A stretch of DNA of 64,000 nt from Pseudomonas viridiflava (GTDB taxonomy: Bacteria > Pseudomonadota > Gammaproteobacteria > Pseudomonadales > Pseudomonadaceae), in the NCBI RefSeq assembly GCF_003702045.1, contig NZ_RBTP01000040.1, forward strand, positions 50,840 to 114,839. Reading direction: 5' to 3'. The translations under genes were made by a program, and so were the position numbers. The notes beneath the pieces were generated by a model. That model had not been told where the DNA came from. It saw nothing but the letters and a program-made list of their open reading frames with translations, and ran no database searches. Below, in pieces: positions 9,961-18,539 of the stretch; within the stretch, counting starts at the first letter, position 1; each line of letters opens with the position of its first letter.

Positions 9961-9985
9961 GGGGGCCTGCGCGTGACCGGATTCG

Positions 9986-10483
9986 TCACCGCTTGCTCAA
10001 ATACAACGCCAGCGCTTCGGCCCCAAGCTCCACCGTAGAGCTGGTCCCGGCCCAACTGCACGCGAGCATCAGGTTGCGGGGCAGGGCGAAGTCTTCGACC
10101 AGGAATCCACTGCCGTCGACTCCATCGTTATCGTGCGGTATCAGCTCGCGCAGCGAATCCACGGGTTCGAAATACGCCCAGACCGGCTTGTCGAGCGCCA
10201 CCGCCATGCCCACTTCGAACGCTGTTCCCGAATCCGGCTCCAGCCCTCGAAAGACATTAAGGTTGGCCAGCACCGCTGTGCAGCGCTGGATCATCGCCAC
10301 GTTCATCGTGTAGATCTGCCGTGCCATCTCGTGGGGCGGCAGTGCGGTGGGCACGTCGTTGTCGAACGGATACAGCCCTTCAAGACCGTGCGCAGTACAA
10401 AGCGCCTTGAGGTAGCGGCCATACTCGACCGCATCCGGTCTGAACACATCGAAGCCTGCGAGATAAATCAATGGCGTCTGCAT
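9986..10483 (-). CDS. Nucleoside 2-deoxyribosyltransferase
   Basis: This 165-residue protein matches the nucleoside 2-deoxyribosyltransferase family, which moves deoxyribose between bases or hydrolyses deoxynucleoside monophosphates in the cytoplasm. It shows YLAGFDVFRPDA at 7-18, DNDVP near 41-45, a segment VLANLNVFRGLEPDSGTAFEVGMA and the likely catalytic Glu90 in GTAFEVG. The ATG at 10483 is chosen because it starts one strand before YLAG; the frame stays open upstream without similarity. It is divergent from the FAN1-type gene. Confidence 0.85.
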   Translation of the reverse strand: MQTPLIYLAGFDVFRPDAVEYGRYLKALCTAHGLEGLYPFDNDVPTALPPHEMARQIYTMNVAMIQRCTAVLANLNVFRGLEPDSGTAFEVGMAVALDKPVWAYFEPVDSLRELIPHDNDGVDGSGFLVEDFALPRNLMLACSWAGTSSTVELGAEALALYLSKR

Positions 10484-10646
10484 CGTCGTCTCTCTACCTG
10501 TGAACATCGGCCTCGATTCTACGGCGGGTCGGGCTGACGTTGAAGTGTGCCATTGATCGGGCCGTACGCTCAAAACCGGTTTTTGCCGTGGCATCTGTAC
10601 GGATAGCCAGTATCCTTGGCAGGTCTGCCTACTTGCTGTGTGATCG

Positions 10647-12383
10647 TTGGCCTTGAATACCTCACCCCTCGACAATCCGTTTTACTACCTGGAGAACTTC
10701 CGCCAGGTGCTGGGCTGGATTGCGCAACGCTACCCGGATCTGCTCGATGAATCGGAACAGCGTTTCATCGACGCTTTCGAGACACTGCCCGTCGCCTCTC
10801 AAGGGCTGTTGGTGCGCATGGTGATGCGCAAGGGGACCTTGTTTCGGGCCAGCAAGTTGAACTACGACGAGATCGGCGATGCCCGCCATGCCGTAGGTGC
10901 GCTGCTTGAGCTGGGGTGGGTCGACGCCCGGCCGGCGCTGGGTCTGGGCGAGTTGTTTCAATTGCTGCGCAAGGACGAGCTGGGTGAGTGTTTTCGCGCT
11001 CATGGCATCAAGAGTACCGAACGCAAGGAAGTCTGGCTGGAGCGCCTGTTGCCGCTCCATGCCTCGACGCAACCTCTGGATCAGTGGCATCCCTCGTTGC
11101 CGGATGCTGTGTTCGGCCTGACCGTGATGCCGTTGTGCGACCGTCTGCGGCTGCTGTATTTCGGCAATCTGTATCAGGAATGGTCGGAGTTCGTGCTGGC
11201 CGATCTGGGGATCTACCGCTACGAGAAAGTCGAGTTCTTGCCGGACTCGCGCGCCATCAATGCCCGTGAAGACATCGACGTCTGCCTGCAACTGCATGCC
11301 TGCCGCGAGGCGCTTGAGACGAGTCTTGCCCTGCACGACCTGGCCGAGCAGGCCATTGCCATCGAGTGCCGCAATCCGTGGTTGAAGATGCGTCGCGCCA
11401 AGTTGTTGTATCGCATTGGCCAGCAGGCCGAACGTTTGCAGGACTGGCCGCTGGCGCTGTCGGTGTATCGGCAATCGAGCTATCCGGGCGCCCGTTCGCG
11501 GCAGATCCGGGTGCTGGAACGCAATGCCGACTACGCCGAGGCGATGGATCTGCTCCAGCAGGCCAGGCTGGCTCCAGAAAGCGATGCCGAGGTGCAGCAC
11601 TTGTCGCGGGTGCTGCCGCGTTTGCAGCGCAAGCTGGGGTTGGTGGCGCAACGGCGGCGGGCGGCACGTGTCGTGTCCAGACTGGACGTGCAGATCACGC
11701 CACTGCCAGGGCAAAGCGTTGAATGGCTGATTCGAGAGTATCTGGAACGGGAGCAGGGCGGCGAAGTGCATTATGTCGAAAATGCGCTGATCAATTCGCT
11801 GTTCGGCCTGTTGTGCTGGCCTGCCATTTTCGCGCCATTGCCGGGAGCGTTCTTTCATCCGTTCCACAATGCGCCCAGTGATCTGTACAGCCCTGATTTT
11901 TACGAGCGTCGGGTCGGACTGTTCGAGGCGTGCCTGAGCGAGCTGGATTCGGAGGCCTACCGCACCACCATCCGCGAGCGCTATATCAGCAAGTATGGGC
12001 TTCAATCACCATTCGTGTTCTGGGGCGCGTTAAATCCCGAGCTGCTGGAGCGGGCACTCGACTGCCTGCCCGCCGACCATTTGCGGCGCTGGTTCAAGCG
12101 ACTGTTACAGGACATCAAAGCGAACAGAACGGGCATGCCGGACCTTATTCAGTTTTTTCCTGAACAGCGCAGCTACCGGATGATCGAGGTAAAAGGGCCG
12201 GGTGACCGTTTGCAGGATAACCAGCTGCGGTGGCTGGATTTTTGCGCCGAGCATGGAATGCCCGTGCAGGTGTGCTACGTAACGTGGTCGGTCGGCCATT
12301 CAAACAAGGCGGTCCTGGCTACAGTCGGGTTCGGGCCGCCGCATTCACTGCAGGATCATGGCGCTCTGTCGTCGTCATCCTGA
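10647..12383 (+). CDS. FAN1-type VRR-NUC domain nuclease
   Basis: This 578-residue protein is a bacterial relative of the eukaryotic interstrand-crosslink nuclease FAN1 (Fanconi-associated nuclease 1). The N-terminal part carries LVRMVMRKGTLFRASKLNYDEIGD (about 50-75, SAP-like region). The middle is helical and TPR-like. The C-terminus is a VRR-NUC nuclease domain with Asp499 (MPDLIQFF), Glu514 and Lys516 (IEVKGPGD). The D-X14-E-X-K spacing agrees with the catalytic set of the P. aeruginosa homologue. It should cut 5' flaps and crosslinked DNA. A TTG start (10647) is used because an in-frame stop lies just upstream. Its 3' end overlaps the convergent small gene by 28 bp. Confidence 0.88.
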   Translation: MALNTSPLDNPFYYLENFRQVLGWIAQRYPDLLDESEQRFIDAFETLPVASQGLLVRMVMRKGTLFRASKLNYDEIGDARHAVGALLELGWVDARPALGLGELFQLLRKDELGECFRAHGIKSTERKEVWLERLLPLHASTQPLDQWHPSLPDAVFGLTVMPLCDRLRLLYFGNLYQEWSEFVLADLGIYRYEKVEFLPDSRAINAREDIDVCLQLHACREALETSLALHDLAEQAIAIECRNPWLKMRRAKLLYRIGQQAERLQDWPLALSVYRQSSYPGARSRQIRVLERNADYAEAMDLLQQARLAPESDAEVQHLSRVLPRLQRKLGLVAQRRRAARVVSRLDVQITPLPGQSVEWLIREYLEREQGGEVHYVENALINSLFGLLCWPAIFAPLPGAFFHPFHNAPSDLYSPDFYERRVGLFEACLSELDSEAYRTTIRERYISKYGLQSPFVFWGALNPELLERALDCLPADHLRRWFKRLLQDIKANRTGMPDLIQFFPEQRSYRMIEVKGPGDRLQDNQLRWLDFCAEHGMPVQVCYVTWSVGHSNKAVLATVGFGPPHSLQDHGALSSSS

Positions 12384-12649
12384 TCGTCGTTGTCGTCCAT
12401 GTCCTGGCTGGAATCATTGTCCTGGCCATTCATTCCCTTGGTCGGTTCCGGGTCCATGCCTTTAGTGCCTGGGCTGGTGCCTTTGCTGCCGGGGGAGGTG
12501 CCGTCGACATTTTTTTCCATGCCGGTGCCAGGCACTTTTGGCCCATCGGTATCCGGATTGGTTGGTCCGGTCGAACCTGCCAGCGCGGTCACACTGGCAC
12601 TGGCCACGATCAACGCCAGACCCCATGCACTGAATGTCTTCTTCATCAT
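12356..12649 (-). CDS. Small secreted low-complexity protein
   Basis: This is a 97-residue protein with a clear Sec signal peptide (MMKKTF, a hydrophobic run, cleavage near ALA at about residue 24). The mature part is rich in Gly, Pro, Thr and Lys with GTSPGSKGTSPGTKG-like repeats, and ends in an acidic tail of Asp/Asn/Gln. GGGGAG lies about 10 nt before the ATG. No family is recognised. A similar small secreted gene lies just upstream on the same strand, so the pair may be related. The 3' end overlaps the FAN1-type gene on the other strand. Confidence 0.75.
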   Translation of the reverse strand: MMKKTFSAWGLALIVASASVTALAGSTGPTNPDTDGPKVPGTGMEKNVDGTSPGSKGTSPGTKGMDPEPTKGMNGQDNDSSQDMDDNDDQDDDDRAP

Positions 12650-12741
12650 TTCAAGAATCTCCCCTAAGCGGGATTACTGAATGGATTGTCTTACTCATAG
12701 AGCGGTTAACGGCGTATCAGGTGCGGCGGATCCGACCAGCG

Positions 12742-12761
12742 GGCAGGGCGATCGCCCTGCC
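12742..12761. terminator. Perfect 20-bp palindrome after small secreted gene
   Basis: GGCAGGGCGATCGCCCTGCC is a perfect 20-bp palindrome 17 bp past the stop of the 12779-13093 gene on its strand. It would form a strong stem with almost no loop, or a cruciform. No T-run follows on either strand, so a role as intrinsic terminator or mRNA 3' end stabiliser is only possible. Confidence 0.4.
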
Positions 12762-12778
12762 TGCAGAACTCAGACCAA

Positions 12779-13093
12779 TTAGTTGGTCTTGGTCTTTTCG
12801 GTCATGTTGCCGCTTTTGTGCGCATCGCCATGACCGTTCTTGTCGTGGGTCGTCGAGTGGTCCATTGGCTGTTGATTAGTGCCGCCCTGGATGCCTGGCT
12901 TACCTTGAGTGCTCTGGGTGCCTTGGGTATTGGAGGAATTGCGGTCGGTCGGCGCGGTGTCAGTGCCCGGCAACTTGGTCGCGCTTTTGTTGACAGGATT
13001 GGCAGGGGTGGTCGTCGACTCGGCAAAAGCGGCACCCGATGCAACAGCCATCAGGCCAGCAAGGGTCAGGGCAGTCAGTTTGGTCTTGATCAT
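12779..13093 (-). CDS. Small secreted low-complexity protein
   Basis: This 104-residue protein has a Sec signal peptide (MIKTKLTALTLAGLMAVASG, cleavage near AFA-E at about 26). The mature part is hydrophilic and rich in Thr, Asn, Gln, Ser and later His/Lys (DHSTTHDKNGHGDAHKSGN). The ATG at 13093 has GGAG 8-9 nt upstream and gives the signal peptide; an upstream in-frame ATG would only add an unlikely leader. The segment TPANP...KLPGTD resembles GPTNP...KVPGTG of the following gene, suggesting ancient duplication. Function unknown. Confidence 0.75.
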   Translation of the reverse strand: MIKTKLTALTLAGLMAVASGAAFAESTTTPANPVNKSATKLPGTDTAPTDRNSSNTQGTQSTQGKPGIQGGTNQQPMDHSTTHDKNGHGDAHKSGNMTEKTKTN

Positions 13094-13611
13094 AATGCTT
13101 ACTCCGGTTTTTTTTAATGGACCCACGTTGGGCATTGGCCACTGGCCATAGGTGCCGAGGATGCCGACGAACGGTAGCACATTGCCAAATTTCTATTAAT
13201 ACCACCCCTATAAATACGCTGCTCGGTATCCCCCCACTGAAGGTGTAGCAAAGCGGGTTGAACAAGCAAGGGAGGGCGATTTTTCAGTCGATAGGGTTAT
13301 AAGCCAATACTCCAACGCGGCGCTGACCTTCTAATAGGGAACAAATTCTTACATTTTTATAACGATGATGGCGTTGGGCTAGGTGCTAGGTATGGCATTT
13401 CGCTAGCCTGCCTGAAAGTTGCCTATCTCCCCGTAAACACTGGGTAAAACCAGATTTCTGAAAATTCTCGTGTAGGAAATTGACTATAAAAATCGGCTTT
13501 GGCTGACACGGCTCGACTGATTGTCATTAAACAGAAATATTTTAGGTTTTAAATCCGCCTCGGGCCTCCTTAAGTGGACCACCACACAATCTCCTGGACT
13601 GAGGTATTACC
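13094..13611. other. AT-richer intergenic region upstream of pstS
   Basis: There is no convincing gene in these 518 bp. Base composition is clearly AT-richer than the neighbours, with several short A/T runs (around 13180-13220, 13350 and 13480-13550). The region must hold the promoter of the small secreted gene on the left and the pstS promoter on the right. A weak Pho-box candidate is at 13521-13538. Confidence 0.7.
13521..13538 (+). promoter_or_regulatory. Weak candidate Pho box upstream of pstS
   Basis: TTGTCAT-TAAA-CAGAAAT: the first heptamer matches the PhoB half-site CTGTCAT at 6 of 7 positions and the second at 4 of 7, with the normal 4-bp AT-rich spacer. It lies 73 bp before the pstS GTG. 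Position and family argue for it; the poor second half argues against. Confidence 0.35.
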
Positions 13612-14631
13612 GTGATTCTGCTGACTAAAAAACGCTTGTCGCTTCTGATCGCTTCGCTGTGCCTCAGCGGTGTAGCCCACGCGACTGATGTTACCGGCGC
13701 TGGTTCGAGTTTCGTCTTTCCGGTCATTTCCAAATGGTCCCAGGACTACAGCAAAACTGCCGACAACCGCATTAACTATCAGTCCATCGGTTCGGGCGGC
13801 GGCATTGCTCAGATCAAGGCGGCAACCGTTGACTTCGGCGCTTCCGACGCCCCGATGTCCGCTGAAGACCTGCAGGCTGCCGGCCTGGGTCAGTTCCCCA
13901 GCGTCATTGGCGGTATCGTGCCGATCATCAACGTTGAAGGCATCGAAAGCGGCAAGTTGAAACTGGACGGCGAAACCCTGGCCAAGATTTTCATGGGCAC
14001 CGTTAAAACCTGGAATGACCCAGCCATCGTCGCACTCAACCCAGGCGTTACGCTGCCAACCACCGCCATCACCGTCGTTCACCGTTCGGACGGCTCGGGC
14101 ACTACGTACAACTTCACCAACTACCTGAGCAAAGCCAGCGCCGAGTGGAACGAGAAGCTGAAGTTCGGTTCGACCGTGCAGTGGCCAGCGGGCGTGGGCG
14201 GCAAGGGTAACGAAGGTGTTTCGGCCTACGTGAAGCAGATCAAAGGTTCGATCGGCTACGTTGAATACTCCTACGCTGTTACCAACAAGCTGTCCTACAC
14301 CCAGCTGAAAAACGCAGCCGGCAAGTTCATCGCGCCGACTGCCAAGTCGTTCGCCGCTGCTGCCGATACCGCTGACTGGGCGAACGCCAAGGACTTCGGT
14401 CTGATCATGACCAACGCTCCGGGTGAAGAAGCATGGCCGATCACTGCCACGACCTGGATCATCATGTACAAGAAGGCCAAGAACGCAGAGAAGAGCGCAG
14501 CCGCTTTCGATTTCTTCAAGTGGTCCCTTGAAAACGGCCAGAAGCAGGCCGCTGAACTGGATTACGTTGCCTTGCCGAAATCGCTGGTCGATCGCGTAGA
14601 AAACTACTGGAAAGCTGAATTCACCAAGTAA
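13612..14631 (+). CDS. pstS: Phosphate ABC transporter substrate-binding protein
   Basis: This 339-residue periplasmic phosphate-binding protein has a signal peptide at 1-24 (cleavage VAHA-TDV). Hallmarks are DVTGAGSSFVFPVISKW at the mature start, YQSIGSGGGIAQIKA near 57 and HRSDGSGTTYNFTNYL near 157, which supply the phosphate-contacting Ser/Thr/Arg/Asp. It is a GTG start, with GAGG placed 7 nt before it. It is the first gene of pstSCAB and should be induced by phosphate limitation through PhoB. A stem-loop follows the stop. Confidence 0.96.
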   Translation: MILLTKKRLSLLIASLCLSGVAHATDVTGAGSSFVFPVISKWSQDYSKTADNRINYQSIGSGGGIAQIKAATVDFGASDAPMSAEDLQAAGLGQFPSVIGGIVPIINVEGIESGKLKLDGETLAKIFMGTVKTWNDPAIVALNPGVTLPTTAITVVHRSDGSGTTYNFTNYLSKASAEWNEKLKFGSTVQWPAGVGGKGNEGVSAYVKQIKGSIGYVEYSYAVTNKLSYTQLKNAAGKFIAPTAKSFAAAADTADWANAKDFGLIMTNAPGEEAWPITATTWIIMYKKAKNAEKSAAAFDFFKWSLENGQKQAAELDYVALPKSLVDRVENYWKAEFTK

Positions 14632-14650
14632 GTGATTCAAGCCTGTACGA

Positions 14651-14695
14651 CCCCTGTCATCGACCGCGATATCGGTCCGGTGCCAGGGGCTTTTC
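14651..14695 (+). terminator. Stem-loop between pstS and pstC
   Basis: CCCCTG at 14651-14656 pairs with CAGGGG at 14684-14689, and inside it GACCG pairs with CGGTC around the loop CGATAT. A short CTTTTCCTT follows. It is likely a partial terminator or 3' stabiliser that leaves more pstS mRNA than pstC mRNA. Confidence 0.6.
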
Positions 14696-14713
14696 CTTGC
14701 GAGTGGACTCAAC

Positions 14714-15709
14714 ATGACTGAAAACACCCAATACCTGTCCGCTGCCGTTAACGCTGTCGAGACCGAAGGCGAGAAACGCGCCAAACGGGATCACCGCCAT
14801 GACCTGTGGTTCAAGCGTTCATTGCAGGCCGCCGCGATGCTGGTGCTTGCTTTGCTGGGTTGTATTGCCCTGTCGACCCTCTGGGGTGGCAGTCTGGCTT
14901 TCCAGACGTTCGGGTTTAGCTTTCTGACCAGTACCGAGTGGGACGTGAACGCCGGCAAGTTTGGCGCGCTGGTTCCGATCTACGGCACCCTGGTAACCTC
15001 TTTTCTGGCTTTGCTGATCGCCGTTCCGGTGAGTTTCGGCATTGCGATTTTCCTGACCGAAGTAGCGCCGCCTTGGCTTCGGATGCCCATCGCCTCCGCC
15101 ATCGAGCTGTTGGCGGGCATTCCGTCGATCATTTACGGCATGTGGGGGCTGTTCGTGTTCGGGCCGTTCATGGCTGAACACATGTCGCCGTGGATCACCG
15201 AGAACCTCGGCGCGCTGCCGCTGATCGGTCCTATGTTCCAGGGACCGCCTCTGGGTATTGGCATGCTGACCGCCGGCATCGTGCTGGCGATCATGATCAC
15301 CCCGTTCATTACCTCGGTCATGCAGGAAGTTTTCCGCACCGTGCCTGTGGCCCTCAAGGAGTCGGCCTACGCACTGGGCGGGACAACCTGGGAAGTGGTC
15401 TGGGACATCGTGCTGCCTTACACCCGCTCGGCGGTGGTGGGCGGCGTGTTCCTCGGGCTCGGTCGTGCGTTGGGCGAGACAATGGCCGTCACCTTCGTCT
15501 TGGGTAACGCGCACCAGTTCTCGGCGTCGCTGATGATGCCAAGCAGCTCCATCGCTTCGGTCATCGCCAACGAGTTCAACGAGGCCTACACCGACCTGCA
15601 CCGTTCCGCGCTGATTGCCCTTGGCTTCCTGCTGTTCGTCGTTACGTTCATCGTGCTGGCCCTTGCACGTCTGATGTTGTCGCGTCTGTCGCGTAAGGAG
15701 GGGTTATGA
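14714..15709 (+). CDS. pstC: Phosphate ABC transporter permease PstC (short form)
   Basis: This 331-residue inner-membrane permease has about six membrane spans. The cytoplasmic coupling loop is ALKESAYALGGTTWEVVWDIVLPY near 215-240, with GLGRALGETMAVTFVLGN after it, typical of PstC. At 331 residues it resembles the E. coli form. It lacks the long insert found in the main PstC of many pseudomonads, so this is probably a second, short-form pst system. It overlaps pstA by 4 bp (ATGA). Confidence 0.95.
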   Translation: MTENTQYLSAAVNAVETEGEKRAKRDHRHDLWFKRSLQAAAMLVLALLGCIALSTLWGGSLAFQTFGFSFLTSTEWDVNAGKFGALVPIYGTLVTSFLALLIAVPVSFGIAIFLTEVAPPWLRMPIASAIELLAGIPSIIYGMWGLFVFGPFMAEHMSPWITENLGALPLIGPMFQGPPLGIGMLTAGIVLAIMITPFITSVMQEVFRTVPVALKESAYALGGTTWEVVWDIVLPYTRSAVVGGVFLGLGRALGETMAVTFVLGNAHQFSASLMMPSSSIASVIANEFNEAYTDLHRSALIALGFLLFVVTFIVLALARLMLSRLSRKEGL

Positions 15710-16590
15710 GTAAGGACCTGGCAGGCAGCGAACGCATCTACCGTGTTCGCAATATCAAGAACAAGATCGCGATGGTGCTCAGTTGTGGTGCCACGGCGTT
15801 CGGTCTGTTGTGGCTGGTCTGGATTCTGCTGACCACCATCATCAAGGGCATCGATGCCCTGAACCTGCAGCTGTTCACCGGCATGACGCCACCGCCAGGC
15901 ACTGAAGGCGGTCTGGCCAACGCCTTCTACGGCAGTGTGCTGATGTCCGGCATCGGTTTGTTGATCGGTACGCCGATCGGCCTGATGGCGGGTATCTGGC
16001 TGGCCGAATTTGCGCGCTATACCAAGCTGGGCAACGCGGTGCGCTTCATTAACGACATTCTGCTGTCGGCACCGTCCATCGTCCTCGGCCTGTTCGTGTA
16101 CACCGTGGTCGTGTTGCCGCTCAACGCAGTGACCGGTCACCAGGTGGGCTTTTCCGCCTTGGCGGGTGCGCTGGCACTGGCACTGCTGGTTATTCCAGTG
16201 GTGGTGCGGACCACCGATGAAATGATGCAATTGCAACCCTCCACCATGCGTGAAGCAGCGCTGGCGCTGGGTGTCCCTCAATGGAAGCTGACCCTGCAGA
16301 TCGTGCTGCGTGCCGCCAAGGCGGGTGTTGTGACCGGCGTATTGCTGGCACTGGCACGCATCACCGGCGAAACCGCGCCGCTGCTGTTCACCGCGTTCGG
16401 CAACCAGTTCTGGAGCAGTGACCTGCTCAAGCCAATCGCCAGTGTTCCGGTGGTGGTGTTCCAGTACGCGATGAGCCCGTTCGACGATTGGCACTCCCTG
16501 GCATGGGCCGGTGCGCTGGTCATGACGCTGTTCGTACTGATACTGAGTCTGCTTTCTCGCTTAATTCTTCTGCGCAATAGGGCGTCCTGA
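15706..16590 (+). CDS. pstA: Phosphate ABC transporter permease PstA (short form)
   Basis: This 294-residue permease partner of PstC has six predicted spans. The coupling loop [29 protein letters not shown] lies near 180-208 and is followed by [20 protein letters not shown], diagnostic of PstA. It starts with the ATGA overlap of pstC and ends with a TGATG overlap of pstB, so translation of the three genes is coupled. Confidence 0.95.
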   Translation: MSKDLAGSERIYRVRNIKNKIAMVLSCGATAFGLLWLVWILLTTIIKGIDALNLQLFTGMTPPPGTEGGLANAFYGSVLMSGIGLLIGTPIGLMAGIWLAEFARYTKLGNAVRFINDILLSAPSIVLGLFVYTVVVLPLNAVTGHQVGFSALAGALALALLVIPVVVRTTDEMMQLQPSTMREAALALGVPQWKLTLQIVLRAAKAGVVTGVLLALARITGETAPLLFTAFGNQFWSSDLLKPIASVPVVVFQYAMSPFDDWHSLAWAGALVMTLFVLILSLLSRLILLRNRAS

Positions 16591-17369
16591 TGAACAACCT
16601 TTCCCTGGCCAACGAAAAGACCAAGATTCAAGTGCGCGGTCTGGAGTTTTTCTACAACAACCAGAAGTCGCTGAAGTCCATCGACATGACCATTCCCGAG
16701 AAGCGCATCACTGCGATCATCGGCCCGTCGGGTTGCGGTAAATCGACCCTGCTGCGTGTGTTCAACCGTATCTATGCGATGTACCCGAAGCAGGAAGCGC
16801 GCGGCGAAGTGCTGCTCAATGGCGAAAACATCCTGGCTCCGGGCTACTCGATGAACCGTCTGCGCAGCCATGTCGGCATGGTGTTCCAGAAGCCGGTGCC
16901 GTTCCCGATGTCGATCTACGACAACATCGCCTACGCCATCAAGCACCACGAAAAACTGTCGCGTCGTGAAATGGAAGATCGCGTCGAGCAGGCGCTGCGT
17001 GGCGCAGCGCTCTGGGATGAAGTGAAAGACAAGCTCAAGCAGAGCGCGACCGGCTTGTCCGGTGGTCAACAGCAGCGCCTGTGCATCGCCCGAACCATCG
17101 CGCTGCGCCCTCAGGTGTTGTTGCTGGATGAGCCCACTTCCGCTCTCGACCCGATCTCCACCGGCCGTATCGAACAACTGATTACCGAACTCAAAGAACA
17201 GTTCACCGTGATCATCGTGACTCACAACATGCAGCAGGCGGCGCGCTGTTCGGATTACACCGCGTTTATGTTCATGGGTGAGCTGATCGAACACGGCGAC
17301 ACCGACACCATCTTCACCAAGCCCTCCAAGACCCAGACCGAAGACTACATCACCGGTCGTTTCGGCTGA
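16590..17369 (+). CDS. pstB: Phosphate ABC transporter ATPase PstB
   Basis: This 259-residue cytoplasmic ATPase has Walker [10 protein letters not shown] (45-53), the Q-loop in [17 protein letters not shown] (about 96-112), the signature LSGGQQQR (156-163) and Walker B VLLLDEP (176-182). The KPVPFPMS segment is typical of PstB. It energises PstCA. No phoU follows: the next gene is a convergent LysR regulator whose stop codon is directly adjacent. Confidence 0.96.
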   Translation: MNNLSLANEKTKIQVRGLEFFYNNQKSLKSIDMTIPEKRITAIIGPSGCGKSTLLRVFNRIYAMYPKQEARGEVLLNGENILAPGYSMNRLRSHVGMVFQKPVPFPMSIYDNIAYAIKHHEKLSRREMEDRVEQALRGAALWDEVKDKLKQSATGLSGGQQQRLCIARTIALRPQVLLLDEPTSALDPISTGRIEQLITELKEQFTVIIVTHNMQQAARCSDYTAFMFMGELIEHGDTDTIFTKPSKTQTEDYITGRFG

Positions 17370-17377
17370 TCAGCCGA
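17362..17377. terminator. Palindrome spanning the abutting stops of pstB and LysR gene
   Basis: TCGGCTGATCAGCCGA is a perfect 16-bp palindrome centred exactly on the junction of the pstB TGA (17367-17369) and the opposing LysR stop (17370-17372). Flanking GGTCG and CGACC extend possible pairing. It may act as a shared bidirectional terminator, although no T-run follows. Confidence 0.4.
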
Positions 17378-18299
17378 CCAGGGCGGGCGCTTCCCGGCGC
17401 TCGCCCATGAACGCCTCGATCCTGCTGCGCAACCAGCGTTCGGCAGGGTCGTTGTCCATCACGCTCAACCACGTCATCGACAAATCGAGCCCCGGTGTAG
17501 GGAAGGGCAGCGGTTCGTCATACACCAATCCCAGCGCACTCATGGCACTTGCCGCGTAATCGGACAGCCCCGAAATCAGATCGGTACCTGCCATCAGCGC
17601 AGGCAGTGTTGTGAACTGTGGCACCGACAACACCACCTGGCGCTTGCGTCCCAGTGCGGTCAGCCACTCATCGGCGAAACTGCTCACGCTGGCGACGTGC
17701 GACACCACCACATGCGGCCGTGAGCAGTATTCATCCATCGACATCGGCTCTGAGGGCTTGTCGGCCCTCACCAGACGTGGCTGCACGTTACGCAGTGTTT
17801 TTCGTTTGGCGTTGGCGGGCAACTCACGGGTCAGGCATACACCGACCGTGATGTCGCCGGACATCAGCACCTCGGAAATATTCAGGTAGTCGACGTGCTT
17901 GACCACGATTACCACGCCCGGCGCTTCCTGGCGGATCGCCTTGAGCATGGCGGGGAACAGGCCGAATTCGACATCGTCGGACAGGCCGATGCGAAAGGTC
18001 ATCTTGCTCATCGAGGGATCGAAATCCGTGGTCAGGCTCAGCGCTGTAGACATGGCGTCCAGCGCGGGCGTCAGGTGCTTGAGGATTTCATGGGCACGGG
18101 CGGTCGGCTCCATGCGGTGACCGACGCGGATGAACAGCGGATCGTTGAGCAGGTTTCGCAGACGGTTGAGGGCTGCGCTGATGGTCGGCTGGCCGAGGAA
18201 CAGTTTTTCCGCCGCACGCGTCACATTGCGCTCTTGCATCAGGGTTTCGAAGACCACCATCAAGTTGATGTCGGCCTTGCGCAGTTCATTGCGGTTCAT
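17370..18299 (-). CDS. LysR-family regulator, MexT-like N-terminus
   Basis: This 309-residue LysR regulator starts with MNRNELRKADINLMVVFETLMQE. The winged helix-turn-helix (about 20-65, NVTRAAEKLFLGQPTISAALNRLRNL) closely follows the pattern seen in MexT/NodD-type members, and an effector domain follows. The gene diverges from the secreted alpha/beta hydrolase gene across 240 bp, and that hydrolase is the natural candidate target. It ends against pstB without any gap; there is no sign that it regulates pst. Confidence 0.9.
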   Translation of the reverse strand: MNRNELRKADINLMVVFETLMQERNVTRAAEKLFLGQPTISAALNRLRNLLNDPLFIRVGHRMEPTARAHEILKHLTPALDAMSTALSLTTDFDPSMSKMTFRIGLSDDVEFGLFPAMLKAIRQEAPGVVIVVKHVDYLNISEVLMSGDITVGVCLTRELPANAKRKTLRNVQPRLVRADKPSEPMSMDEYCSRPHVVVSHVASVSSFADEWLTALGRKRQVVLSVPQFTTLPALMAGTDLISGLSDYAASAMSALGLVYDEPLPFPTPGLDLSMTWLSVMDNDPAERWLRSRIEAFMGERREAPALVG

Positions 18300-18539
18300 T
18301 TGGATTCCTTGGCATCAGACCTGTCACCCGGATAGCGCCTACAAAAGGTCGGCTCAGTCTAGGTAAGCACCGCATGAGGCGTCCAGCGTTTTGCCGCATG
18401 ATCAGAAACGTCTTCTTACGTTTCCATAGGCAGGAAAAGGGCGAATCTGTCGTGGGTTATGAGGTCTACTTGCGGGTCCGGAACTCGCGTGTAAACGAGA
18501 TCCGATCATCTGACATACACTCCTGGGAGGTGCCCCCTT

